Below, piece after piece: positions 17,712 to 25,411 of a DNA stretch of 64,000 bases. Each line of letters begins with the position of its first letter. The stretch's first letter is position 1. Origin of the DNA: Teretinema sp942493045. Its GTDB lineage: Bacteria; Spirochaetota; Spirochaetia; Treponematales; Treponemataceae. Both the position numbers and the translations under genes were made by a program. The stretch spans positions 2,108,001-2,172,000 of the forward strand of contig OW818665.1 in NCBI GenBank assembly GCA_942493045.1, in the 5' to 3' direction. The notes under the pieces are model-generated. The model was given only the letters and a program-made list of their open reading frames with translations. It ran no database searches and was not told the origin of the DNA.

Positions 17712-17912
17712 CTACTTCAGCCCGGTTTTCTTGGAAAGAAAGAGCTGCAGCTCGAAGACGTTGTCCATCGCCACAACCCTTTCGAACTTGTTAAAATCCT
17801 TTCCGGAGAGCATGGCCACCGGCTTGCCGCGCAAACGAATTTCGGCGGTTTTGTCTTTCAGCTTTTTGCAGGTAAATGGCTTCTCGGTAAAAAGCGGATT
17901 CGTGTCGCTCAT
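17712..17912 (-). CDS. Small basic protein of unknown function
   Basis: Sixty-six residues, not recognised, with a high lysine content and a pattern (RLRGKPVAMLSGKDFNKFE) that reads as a real folded protein rather than a shadow of another gene. The ribosome site is weak. It stands alone between two longer minus-strand genes. Confidence 0.45.
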   Translation of the reverse strand: MSDTNPLFTEKPFTCKKLKDKTAEIRLRGKPVAMLSGKDFNKFERVVAMDNVFELQLFLSKKTGLK

Positions 17913-18015
17913 AGGACTAATTGTAACAGACCCCGAAGGGATAGTTCTGCGCGATATTACATCTTCCAGGTGAAACTGTTTAGTGCGCTAGCGCTTGCGC
18001 GATTCTCCGTTTTTT

Positions 18016-18948
18016 TTACTCTTCGTATAGAGCGGCTATATCATGTATTCTACGCTTCATTTCCGCGCGGATATGCATCGGCTCCAGGCACTCGCACTTA
18101 TCCCCAAAACTAAAAAGAATATTATAGTAATAGTCATTCTCGATGAAAGGGAAACTGACAATCCAATGCTCATCGCCGTCCGGGGTAAAGTTTTCATACG
18201 CACAATAATCAAGTACTCTGTCCATGACAGATGTATGAATTCGTATTTTGATGTGTGTCTGCATAGTTTCCAAAACTTCAGTAAAATCAAACTGCGGTTT
18301 TTGATAGTCCCGCGGCGTAAAAAACTCTGCTTGCATGCGCAGGTTTGATGTGCGGGATAATCTAAAAAGACGAAAATCATTTCTTGTACGGCAATACCCC
18401 AGCCAATACCAATGACTGCCTTTTAAAACCAGCTGATGCGGCTCGGCTGTCCGCGCGGTCTGACTACCATAGCGGTCCGCATATTCAAACGAGAGCAGGC
18501 TGCTTTCCCGTAAAGCCGTTTTGATAATTTCCAAATATGCTTGAACGTTCCTGTTGCCCATCCACGGGCTTAAATCAATATATATTTGATTAGCTTTGAA
18601 TTCGATATCTTTCGCTGTTTCGGCAGGGATAAAACTTTTGACTTTCGCAAGGGCGTTTACCAGTTCATCTCCCCGTATCATGCTGGAAAGACCGGAGAGC
18701 CCCATCAAGAGAGCGGAAAGATCGGCAGTCGAGAAAATCCTTTTATCAATCTTGTACTGCTGCATGATTTCAAAGCCGCCGCCCGCTCCCGATGTTGAGC
18801 GAACCGGAATGCCCGCCAAGTTGACAGTGTCTATATCGCGATAGATTGTGCGCTTTGATACCTCGAACATATCCGCCAGCTCCTGGGCGCCGATACGTTT
18901 TTTATCAAGGAGTATCATAATAATGCTGACAAGTCTGTCAATTTTCAA
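18016..18948 (-). CDS. YafY-like HTH-WYL transcriptional regulator
   Basis: About 311 residues from the TTG at 18948. It has an N-terminal HTH (LKIDRLVSIIMILLDKKRI, ELADMFEVSKRTIYRDIDTV) and a WYL domain (HQLVLKGSHWYWLGYCRTR). The frame is open to an ATG at 18999, but a consensus promoter (TTGACA-N17-TATAAA) places its -35 box at 19005-19010 and its -10 at 18982-18987, so transcription should begin near 18975, downstream of that ATG. The TTG at 18948 also matches the usual N-terminus of the family. It is divergent from the isochorismatase gene, its likely target. Confidence 0.8.
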   Translation of the reverse strand: MKIDRLVSIIMILLDKKRIGAQELADMFEVSKRTIYRDIDTVNLAGIPVRSTSGAGGGFEIMQQYKIDKRIFSTADLSALLMGLSGLSSMIRGDELVNALAKVKSFIPAETAKDIEFKANQIYIDLSPWMGNRNVQAYLEIIKTALRESSLLSFEYADRYGSQTARTAEPHQLVLKGSHWYWLGYCRTRNDFRLFRLSRTSNLRMQAEFFTPRDYQKPQFDFTEVLETMQTHIKIRIHTSVMDRVLDYCAYENFTPDGDEHWIVSFPFIENDYYYNILFSFGDKCECLEPMHIRAEMKRRIHDIAALYEE

Positions 18949-18981
18949 CTGATAGCCGCCAAACGAAAGTTTCTTGTAATA

Positions 18982-19010
18982 TTTATAGATTGTTGCCATA
19001 CAGTTGTCAA
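18982..19010 (-). promoter_or_regulatory. Promoter of the YafY-like regulator
   Basis: Minus-strand TTGACA (19005-19010), exact 17-base spacer, TATAAA (18982-18987). Confidence 0.7.
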
Positions 19011-19015
19011 CAATC
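18988..19015. promoter_or_regulatory. Candidate operator between divergent genes
   Basis: Perfect inverted repeat GATTGTTG-N12-CAACAATC. It covers the -35 box and spacer of the regulator promoter and lies just upstream of a TATACT box (19022-19027) pointing toward the isochorismatase gene. This fits autorepression plus control of the neighbour. Confidence 0.6.
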
Positions 19016-19069
19016 GCCGGGTATACTACACGAAGAGTGAACGCAATCTAACTACCCGGAGGAAACCGT

Positions 19070-19561
19070 ATGCAGAAAAAAGCCTTGGTAATAATCGATA
19101 TTCAAAACGACATAACCAAGCATTACAAGGAAATCATCGGCGCTATCAATAAAGCCGTTGATTGGGCGGTCAAGAATGAGATTCATGTTGTGTATATACG
19201 TCATGAAAATTTATCAGAGGGCACGAGAACTTTTAAACCCAATACAAAAGGCGCAGAATTTGCCCCGGACTTGAAAATCGTATCAAAAAATCTTTTTACA
19301 AAATCCAAAGGAAACGCTTTAAGCTGTGATGAGTTTACGGACTTTATCAATAAAAATGAAATAGCTGATTTCTACCTGGCGGGAGCAGATGCTGTGGCCT
19401 GTGTTAAATCAACCTGCTTCAATTTACGCAAGGCAAACTATGGCGTTACGGTCCTGTCGGATTGCGTTACGAGCTATGACAAAAGGAAAATCGACGAAAT
19501 GCTCCGTTATTATGAGAGTAAAGGCAGTAAAATTATTTGTTTGAAAGATTTATTACTGTAA
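19070..19561 (+). CDS. Isochorismatase-family cysteine hydrolase
   Basis: A 163-residue member of the isochorismatase/nicotinamidase superfamily: catalytic Asp in VIIDIQND (about residue 10), a Lys in the middle region, and the Cys in AGADAVACVKSTCF (about residue 112). Members hydrolyse small amides or enol ethers; the substrate cannot be read from sequence. The ribosome site CCGGAGGAAA is strong. It is divergent from a YafY-like WYL regulator with a shared operator. Confidence 0.8.
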   Translation: MQKKALVIIDIQNDITKHYKEIIGAINKAVDWAVKNEIHVVYIRHENLSEGTRTFKPNTKGAEFAPDLKIVSKNLFTKSKGNALSCDEFTDFINKNEIADFYLAGADAVACVKSTCFNLRKANYGVTVLSDCVTSYDKRKIDEMLRYYESKGSKIICLKDLLL

Positions 19562-19631
19562 ACTTTATTCCCCGGCAATCGCGTGCTTTACAAATTGTCA
19601 ATTATATTCTCAAGCAGTGATTCAAAAGAGA

Positions 19632-20114
19632 CTACAAGTCAATATCATACGTTTCCAGAATCATGATATAGGTATCAGCTGGATAGTCAGAAAGATCCAC
19701 CGTGAAGGGGATACCCTGCGGGCGGACATAAAGAACCACATGATTGGCCCGCTCGCCCAGCTCCTTTTTAAAGATTTCCTGTTCCTGGGGAGGGGATGGC
19801 TCTCCGTCCCGCCAACCCATCACATGGAGCTTGGTAATTCTTCTGATATTTCCCGCATCCACATGAAAGCGCTCATATCCAGCATAATCCACCCGGGAAC
19901 CATCGTTAAATTCGAGAACAACGCGTACAAGCTGTGGCTTACCATAGTCGTTAAGAAACCATAAACTCTTCGGCAGATCTGTGCTGCGGAGCGTGGGCGA
20001 TGACGGGTTGGCATCTATAATCAGTCCTGACTCAGCCGGCGCGATAAAATCCTCTCCATGGGCCAGAAATAAGGGCAGCAACAAAAAGCAAAACAAGCCA
20101 ACTAGTTTATTCAT
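19632..20114 (-). CDS. Secreted protein of unknown function
   Basis: A 160-residue protein with a clear signal peptide (hydrophobic LVGLFCFLLLPLFLAHGE, cleavage expected after about residue 20). The mature part is beta-rich with several aromatic residues and no motif I recognise. Probably exported to the periplasm or outside. Single gene. Confidence 0.6.
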   Translation of the reverse strand: MNKLVGLFCFLLLPLFLAHGEDFIAPAESGLIIDANPSSPTLRSTDLPKSLWFLNDYGKPQLVRVVLEFNDGSRVDYAGYERFHVDAGNIRRITKLHVMGWRDGEPSPPQEQEIFKKELGERANHVVLYVRPQGIPFTVDLSDYPADTYIMILETYDIDL

Positions 20115-20258
20115 GTTTACAATGATAGCAGAAAGTTGGTTGCTGATTCAACAAAGCATGGATACGGATTATTAGCAATTTTGTGCTTACACAAAGCTGA
20201 CAATAAACTCCTTAATAAGACTGTTAAATCGTTCCTGCTATAGAAACGAAAGAAAGAT

Positions 20259-20281
20259 TATGTTCTTGACATAGGAACATA
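20259..20281. promoter_or_regulatory. Candidate operator over the promoter of the DUF4143 ATPase
   Basis: Inverted repeat TATGTTC-N9-GAACATA with its centre on the -35 box at 20266-20271. Confidence 0.5.
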
Positions 20282-20294
20282 GCATAATTATACT
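20266..20294 (+). promoter_or_regulatory. Consensus promoter of the DUF4143 ATPase
   Basis: TTGACA (20266-20271), 17-base spacer, TATACT (20289-20294). The -10 box ends only nine bases before the ATG at 20304, leaving almost no 5' leader. Confidence 0.7.
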
Positions 20295-20303
20295 TTATTC
20301 ATC

Positions 20304-21482
20304 ATGACTAACCTGCAAATATCCGAATTGGAAACAAACATGCGTCGCCGCAGGGAATCAATACCGCTGAGGATTCGTCCTTTTACCGATGAAACTGATT
20401 CACTTCCACGGGCCTTTCTCCTGACCGGCCCCCGCGGTGTCGGAAAAACCACATTTTTGCTTCATCACAGCAAAGCTCAGAAAATGCTCTATTTTTCGGC
20501 AGATAACCCCACCCTGGCGGATGAACCCTTATATGAAACGGTCAAGACCATCTTTCTCGCAGGGTTCTCCGGTGTCATCATCGATGAAGTTCACTTTGCC
20601 CGGGACTGGAGCGTGCACCTGAAAGCTCTATTCGACGATTTCCCTACTCATTCTATTTGGGTAAGCGATTCCTCGGCACTGGTGCTCAGAAGCGGAATCG
20701 GGGATCTGTCCCGGCGATTCGTCCCGATACGGATGCCTCTTCTTTCCTTTCGCGAATTTCTTTTTTTGAAAACAGGAATAGCCTATCCGGTTTTTGACCC
20801 CTTCATAGGGGATACAAAACTGCCTATTCAACCAACGCCAGAAATTCTTAGCCATTTCCGCGAATACCGCAGTACCGGCACACGACCTTTCTTTGCCGAG
20901 GGAAATTTCGAGGAGCGCATGCTCGCGGTGCTGGATAAAACGCTCTATGCCGATATCCCGTTTTTTCTCCCCAATGTAACGGACGGAAATCTCAGGCTTA
21001 TGAAAGCGATTACCGGAACGTTGGCAAACGCGTCTATTCCCCGAGTTCAAGTACGGTCTCTCTGCGCGGACTGGGGCATCGGAGCCGAAAAACTTTACCA
21101 GATTCTCAATGTGATGGAGTCGGTCGGCATCCTCCGCATCATCCGGATAGAAAATGACACCAAGGCAAAAACCGCAGGCGAAAAACTTTTCTTTTCCGAT
21201 CCTGCCTTCTACCCGGTTTTGCGCGGAAATTTCGGAACAGCCCGCGAAGCCCTTGTCGCCGCCCTCTGTGCGGAAGGCGGTTGGTTGGTGGAAGCAGTAA
21301 GAAACGAAACTGAGGGGGATTTTGTCATTTCCCGGAATGTTGCCGGAATTGCCACAAAGCTGAAACTCGAGGTGGGTGGCGCGTCAAAAAAAATCAAGAG
21401 TGCGGATTTCGTCATCCGGGACGATATCGATTTCCCCGGGGGAAACGCGATTCCGCTCTGGCTTTTAGGGATGACGCATTGA
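20304..21482 (+). CDS. AAA_14 / DUF4143 ATPase
   Basis: A 392-residue ATPase of the AAA_14-DUF4143 type: Walker A TGPRGVGKTTF near residues 41-51, Walker B GVIIDEVHFA near 91-100, the family's SDSSALVLRSG segment (sensor region), and a C-terminal restriction-endonuclease-like fold with LKLEVGG. Length is normal. These proteins are abundant in host-associated bacteria, but their role is uncertain. The promoter sits so close to the ATG that the mRNA may be leaderless; the next Met (residue 13) is an alternative start. Confidence 0.8.
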   Translation: MTNLQISELETNMRRRRESIPLRIRPFTDETDSLPRAFLLTGPRGVGKTTFLLHHSKAQKMLYFSADNPTLADEPLYETVKTIFLAGFSGVIIDEVHFARDWSVHLKALFDDFPTHSIWVSDSSALVLRSGIGDLSRRFVPIRMPLLSFREFLFLKTGIAYPVFDPFIGDTKLPIQPTPEILSHFREYRSTGTRPFFAEGNFEERMLAVLDKTLYADIPFFLPNVTDGNLRLMKAITGTLANASIPRVQVRSLCADWGIGAEKLYQILNVMESVGILRIIRIENDTKAKTAGEKLFFSDPAFYPVLRGNFGTAREALVAALCAEGGWLVEAVRNETEGDFVISRNVAGIATKLKLEVGGASKKIKSADFVIRDDIDFPGGNAIPLWLLGMTH

Positions 21483-21494
21483 GGAGGCAGGCTT

Positions 21495-21554
21495 CTCTTC
21501 GCGCCAGGGATTGAAGCGGTATCCTTTTTGCTTCCAGCAAAAAGATACAAGCGC
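21495..21554. repeat. Dispersed 60-bp hairpin repeat, copy 2
   Basis: Second copy of the repeat at 2925-2984, 12 bases after the stop of the ATPase gene. The stem-loop is at 21519-21548. The stem is conserved while the 3-base loop differs between copies. Confidence 0.75.
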
Positions 21555-22144
21555 AGAGCCCGGCCGCCGGTATTCCGGCGGGGCGCCCGTCAGGTAGGAC
21601 TCGGCTTCCAATCCTCGGCATCGTGCCTCGGATTTCCAGCCCGCGCTCGATTCCTCTCGGCCCGGCCCTGGGCCTCGCCGCGCACGTGCGCGGCCGGAAT
21701 CTCACGTTCGAGTCCTACTCTGAAATCTGTAAGGCTTTAAAATGAAAAAACCCTGACAGTTTCCTATCAGGGTGTCTTTTTATTTAGCAGGAGTAGGACT
21801 CGCCCTGCATTCGGCAACTTCCTGTTGCCTCATTTCGGGCCGCGCTCATTGCCTGCCGCCGCCATCAATGGCGGCTCATCCTCGCATTCGCTCGGCGGCA
21901 ATTCACGTTCGAGTCCTACTCTGAAATCTGTAAGGCTTTAAAATGAAAAAACCCTGACAGTTTTCTGTCAGGGTGTCTTTTTATTTAGCAGGAGTAGGAC
22001 TCGCCCTGCATTCGGCAACTTCCTGTTGCCTCATTTCGGGCCGCGCTCATTGCCTGCCGCCGCCATCAATGGCGGCTCATCCTCGCATTCGCTCGGCGGC
22101 AATTCACGTTCGAGTCCTACTCTGAAATCTGTAAGGCTTTAAAA

Positions 22145-22183
22145 TGAAAAAACCCTGACAGTTTTCTGTCAGGGTGTCTTTTT
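22145..22183. terminator. Bidirectional terminator, likely original terminator of tRNA-fMet
   Basis: Stem CCCTGACAG/CTGTCAGGG with a TTTT loop (22153-22174), with six A before it and GTCTTTTT after it, so it has a T-run on either strand. It abuts the left att core. Joined to the tRNA as before integration, it would sit just behind the tRNA 3' end. Copies recur at 21751 and 21952. Confidence 0.7.
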
Positions 22184-22184
22184 A

Positions 22185-22206
22185 TTTAGCAGGAGTAGGA
22201 CTCGAA
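22185..22206. other. Left attachment site of the island
   Basis: Exact copy of the tRNA 3'-end core, begins TTTAGCAGGAGTAGG. Sequence to its right (GCAGAAATTTT) no longer matches the tRNA, marking the junction. Confidence 0.8.
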
Positions 22207-22756
22207 GCAGAAATTTTCCTATTTCATGGTATAACACTGACTAACAAAAGTGACGTTAAAACCTTATCCTGTAAGGAATTAACCCATCAGTTCATAACAA
22301 AGTATAACACCATAAATCAGCGTTTGCAAGGGTAAAATGCTACTTTTTGTGCGACTTTTTTGTACGACTTTTACAATGTCTGCTGCTTTACAGAATAACA
22401 GCTTAAAAAATAAGTCAAAAACCGGTTTTCTAAATTTTCCAAAACTATAATGCTACTTTTTGTGCGACTCGGAAAAGAAAGTTTTTTTTCACTTTCTTAG
22501 GTCAAACACCTACTTCTGCAAAATCAATTTTCTGTCATGTAAAATATTATGGTATATAGATTTAAAAAACAGCTCGGTAAAAATAACCGGTCAAAACAAT
22601 CATATTTCACACTGAAAAACACCTAAAAGTAGCATTTTATCAAATTTTATTTACCTTCGCGCCTCATCTAACTTTTCGATCAGGCGGTACACGGTAGTAG
22701 AAGGATTCCCTGGATCAGAAAGGCGTTTGGCTCACTCGCAAGCGATCCCCAATTGT
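22207..22756. other. Gene-free left end of the island with integrase arm-like motifs
   Basis: AT-rich, without a credible ORF. The decamer TGCTACTTTT occurs at 22338-22347 and 22451-22460, each followed by TGTGCGAC or TTGTGCGAC, and in reverse at 22625-22634. The same decamer occurs at the right end (62792-62801). These may be arm-type binding sites of the integrase. Confidence 0.5.
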
Positions 22757-23989
22757 TCAGTCTTCGTCGTAACGCCGCCAGCTTGGCAAGGCTTTATATT
22801 GCTCTTCCGGCGTTTTCCATGTTCTGATCAAATCCAGCAGGCATGGCATAGTTAAAAGATTTTTGGCGATATCGACTCTGCTTTGGATTTCTTGCCGTTC
22901 TTCCGGTGGAAGATCATCCAACATCGAATTCAGTTCATTCAGAAAATCTCGTTGGCTCCGAATCGTTGACCAATCTTCTATCAATTTCTGAAGCTTGGTT
23001 CGGCTTTCAAATTCGGTTTCCCGGCGTGCCTTCAACGCGGATTCCTTCTGTGATGCCTTGTACTTTTCTTCGCGCTCGGCTGCTTCCTCAGCGGCTCGCA
23101 GCTCTCCTTCCGTTATCAACGAAGGAATCGTTTGTGCCATCTTCTCCATTTCACCGATGATTTCATCGAGTCTTGCCGTCAGGAGCAAATCTTTTGTATC
23201 CTGCCAACTAGTGACCAGCTTCGTATGCCTGTAGGGAGAATAGGCATAGAGCCGATATCTTCCAGAACCGACTTCGGATGACGAATATCTGCCCTCATTC
23301 GTTACCAATTCCGTCATCTCGACGATGATCAGTCCTATTGCAACCGTGCCAAAATATGCGACCGTACCTGACTGCGGCCACCAAATAAGTGGCCCATACA
23401 TATTGTCTGGTTTGTGCGGGGTTTCCTCTCTCTCGATTTGGGGGACAATGAAAGTATCCTGTTGATTTGCAAGAAGGACACGGTAGCCATAGTCTTCAAG
23501 TCTTGTAAACAATTTATGGGCAAACGCAATGGTTTTTTCAAGATGGACCTGTGTGGTCAGCAGGTGCGCGAGTTTACGGTGCCGCGGATGAAGATATGGG
23601 GAAGAATAATCTTTTGTGGCTTGCGAGAGAATTTCTTTTGCATGGGTTATCAATCCATGCGTAGCTCCGGATTTTTTCAGGATCGGTATTTCTGTTCTTA
23701 TTTCTGGCGGTACGGGTCTGCTATCAGTATAAAACGAACCGAGCCCCGATCTTATCCAGACGGAAGGATCTCCGGGGGCAAGAGGAGGCAGCGGCTCTTT
23801 AAGCGGTTGCTTCCCGACTTTTATTTGTGCCCAGTATCCCCGCCCCGGCGTCGGGATTCGTAATTCCCGGCAAATACGGGCAAGATAGGAACCGGACACA
23901 CCAAACGAAGCAGCGAGCGTAGAAATTGGCTCGTCCCATACCTTGCGGTATAGTTCACCCCGGCTGATATTTTCTTTCTGCTGATTCAT
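22757..23989 (-). CDS. Unknown protein with N-terminal HTH-like conserved block
   Basis: About 410 residues from the ATG at 23989. The N-terminal block ELYRKVWDEPISTLAASFGV, continuing to IPTPGRGYW, is a conserved HTH-like region I know from uncharacterised proteins on mobile elements. The C-terminal half has a long charged helical stretch (about residues 290-360) that may form a coiled coil. The frame runs upstream to 24088, but a promoter (TTGCCG-N16-TATACT) lies within that extension, so I use 23989. Possibly a regulator or replication accessory of the island. Confidence 0.6.
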   Translation of the reverse strand: MNQQKENISRGELYRKVWDEPISTLAASFGVSGSYLARICRELRIPTPGRGYWAQIKVGKQPLKEPLPPLAPGDPSVWIRSGLGSFYTDSRPVPPEIRTEIPILKKSGATHGLITHAKEILSQATKDYSSPYLHPRHRKLAHLLTTQVHLEKTIAFAHKLFTRLEDYGYRVLLANQQDTFIVPQIEREETPHKPDNMYGPLIWWPQSGTVAYFGTVAIGLIIVEMTELVTNEGRYSSSEVGSGRYRLYAYSPYRHTKLVTSWQDTKDLLLTARLDEIIGEMEKMAQTIPSLITEGELRAAEEAAEREEKYKASQKESALKARRETEFESRTKLQKLIEDWSTIRSQRDFLNELNSMLDDLPPEERQEIQSRVDIAKNLLTMPCLLDLIRTWKTPEEQYKALPSWRRYDED

Positions 23990-23995
23990 ATAGAC

Positions 23996-24023
23996 AGTAT
24001 AAACCTGGTACACAGTCCGGCAA
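23996..24023 (-). promoter_or_regulatory. Promoter with -10 box seven bases from the ATG
   Basis: Minus-strand TTGCCG (24018-24023), 16-base spacer, TATACT (23996-24001); only six bases separate the -10 from the ATG at 23989, suggesting a leaderless transcript. Confidence 0.5.
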
Positions 24024-24358
24024 ATAAAAAAAGACGATAAGTCACGAGGATAAAATGTCTTTTTTATCTGGCGTGGAGTTTTCGCCAAGGCGAAACTGTC
24101 AACGCCGGCGAAATCTTTCTGATATTAGGCAAAAATAGTATTTGAAACGGAAAATTACTTATTTCTGGGTCTAATACCGTATTTAAGCGTTTGTAAGTGC
24201 AAAAGGCTGCTACAGCGTGACTTGTAAGCATGAAATAGCAGGTTTATTTCTTACTCCTGCTAATTTGAGGGAAAGGAGTCATGCAGGCTCTCATTTGCAA
24301 GATATCTCCGTCCGCATTTCTCCCCCACCACTTCCGGGAAACCCTCTCGCAAGTCACC

Positions 24359-24416
24359 AACAACAACTTGTCTCTCTACGTCGCTCGGTCGCTCCTCCGT
24401 TCGACAAATTGTTGTT
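24359..24416. repeat. Variable-arm palindromic element 1
   Basis: Arms AACAACAACTTGTC and GACAAATTGTTGTT (one mismatch) enclose 30 bases rich in CTCGGTCGCTCC. Confidence 0.65.
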
Positions 24417-24463
24417 GTTTCCAGGAATCTATCGTCTGCATTCTGCATTTGGTTACAGTAGCA

Positions 24464-24537
24464 GCGAATACATAACCCGCGCTTCAACTCGACTCGGGCC
24501 TTGCCACTCGCGGGTTAAGCGAAGGTTATGTATTCGC
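24464..24537. repeat. Variable-arm palindromic element 2
   Basis: Perfect 14-bp arms GCGAATACATAACC/GGTTATGTATTCGC, with an overlapping inner pair TAACCCGCG/CGCGGGTTA; the centre is CTCGACTCGGGCCTTGCC-like. Confidence 0.7.
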
Positions 24538-25411
24538 AGAGCCTTCTTCCACTCGTATCTCGTTACCTGTCCCTCAGTGCTAGTTGTATCTCGAGTTCCA
24601 CCGCGCGTCCCTGCGCGGCTCCACCTCCATTCGGTCCCTCCGTACTTCGGCCATCCATGGCCTCGTACTCCCGGGCCCTCATTCCGAGATTTCTCCAACT
24701 CCGAAAGCGGCAGCTATTTTGTGCTCCTTGCATCAATCTCCGAAACTAAATGCCCGCGCCCCTCCGGCAACAGCTTACTCGAGCGGAAGCGATCCTCCGC
24801 CTCAAGCGCATTCGCGCCCTCGGCTCCGGAACACTTCCTTTACTGATTTATCAAAGGTTGCCTCCAGGCCGCTCCCATGAGGCCTCTCATTCCACCGATT
24901 TTCCGGTATCCAACCGACGACACCCGGTTTAACTGACACTTAATTCTGTTGAGGACGCAAAAAAGAGTTGATGAGTAACCCTCGGCAAGGCTCCTATCTG
25001 CATTCCCTGAGATCATACGGACAAAGCGCTTCTTTCCTGATCTTCCCCCCAAACCCGTCCGCGTTCCGCGGACGGGTCCCGCGCGCAATTTTTTTATCAT
25101 CGGAAAATTATAATGCGGGGAGCGCGCGGTTCCGCTTGCCATGGCTTGCCTTTATCGGTATCCGTCACTCCAGATACTGAAAAAACCTTTCTTCTTATTC
25201 ATATTCTTGTTTCTATTTTTTTTCCTTTTAATTGTCACTCAAAAAAAATAATAGATAAAGACGCAGAAACTCCAACGCTGAAATACCCTGTCCCTCGTTG
25301 ACCGCATTTGATACTTTCGATAACCAAATTTTGAACAATACAATTACGTCATTCCACACTCGTCACTACCCGTCACAAAAAAATACCAGCTCCAAAGAGC
25401 CGGCCTGGTGA

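Larger units (their letters stand above)
21703..22206. repeat. 201-bp tandem array with tRNA-end and terminator units
   Basis: Two complete 201-base units (21703-21903 and 21904-22104) and a partial third (22105-22206), almost identical. Each holds, in order: a 12-base tRNA 3'-end fragment CGAGTCCTACTC, a bidirectional terminator hairpin, the island's att core (copies at 21783, 21984 and 22185), and, in the full units, about 105 GC-rich bases. Thus each GC-rich block is enclosed by inverted copies of GAGTAGGACTCG. A related block with different inner sequence precedes unit 1 (21594-21718). No protein is encoded. Confidence 0.85.
24100..25411. other. 1.3-kb noncoding region rich in palindromes
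   Basis: Between the HTH-block gene and the primase. Reading frames here look like low-quality shadows. It contains TAGCAGG...CCTGCTA around 24235-24261, two long imperfect palindromes (24359-24416 and 24464-24537), a pyrimidine-rich stretch to about 24900, and a hairpin ACCCGTCCGCG/CGCGGACGGGT near 25049-25073 followed by GCAATTTTTTT. The position beside a primase-helicase would suit an origin, but this is only inference. Confidence 0.45.

Noticed and set aside
21703..22206. CRISPR-like array
   Set aside because: Units are 201 bases and identical throughout, with no unique spacers and no cas genes; it is a tandem duplication containing att cores.
24359..24537. Integron attC sites
   Set aside because: Arms lack the GTTRRRY/RYYYAAC boxes, no integron-type integrase is present, and no gene cassettes follow.
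24217..24846. 209-residue open frame on the plus strand
   Set aside because: Rich in Ser, Pro and Arg, with unlikely composition, shares the stretch with other frames, and covers two palindromes; I regard it as noncoding.
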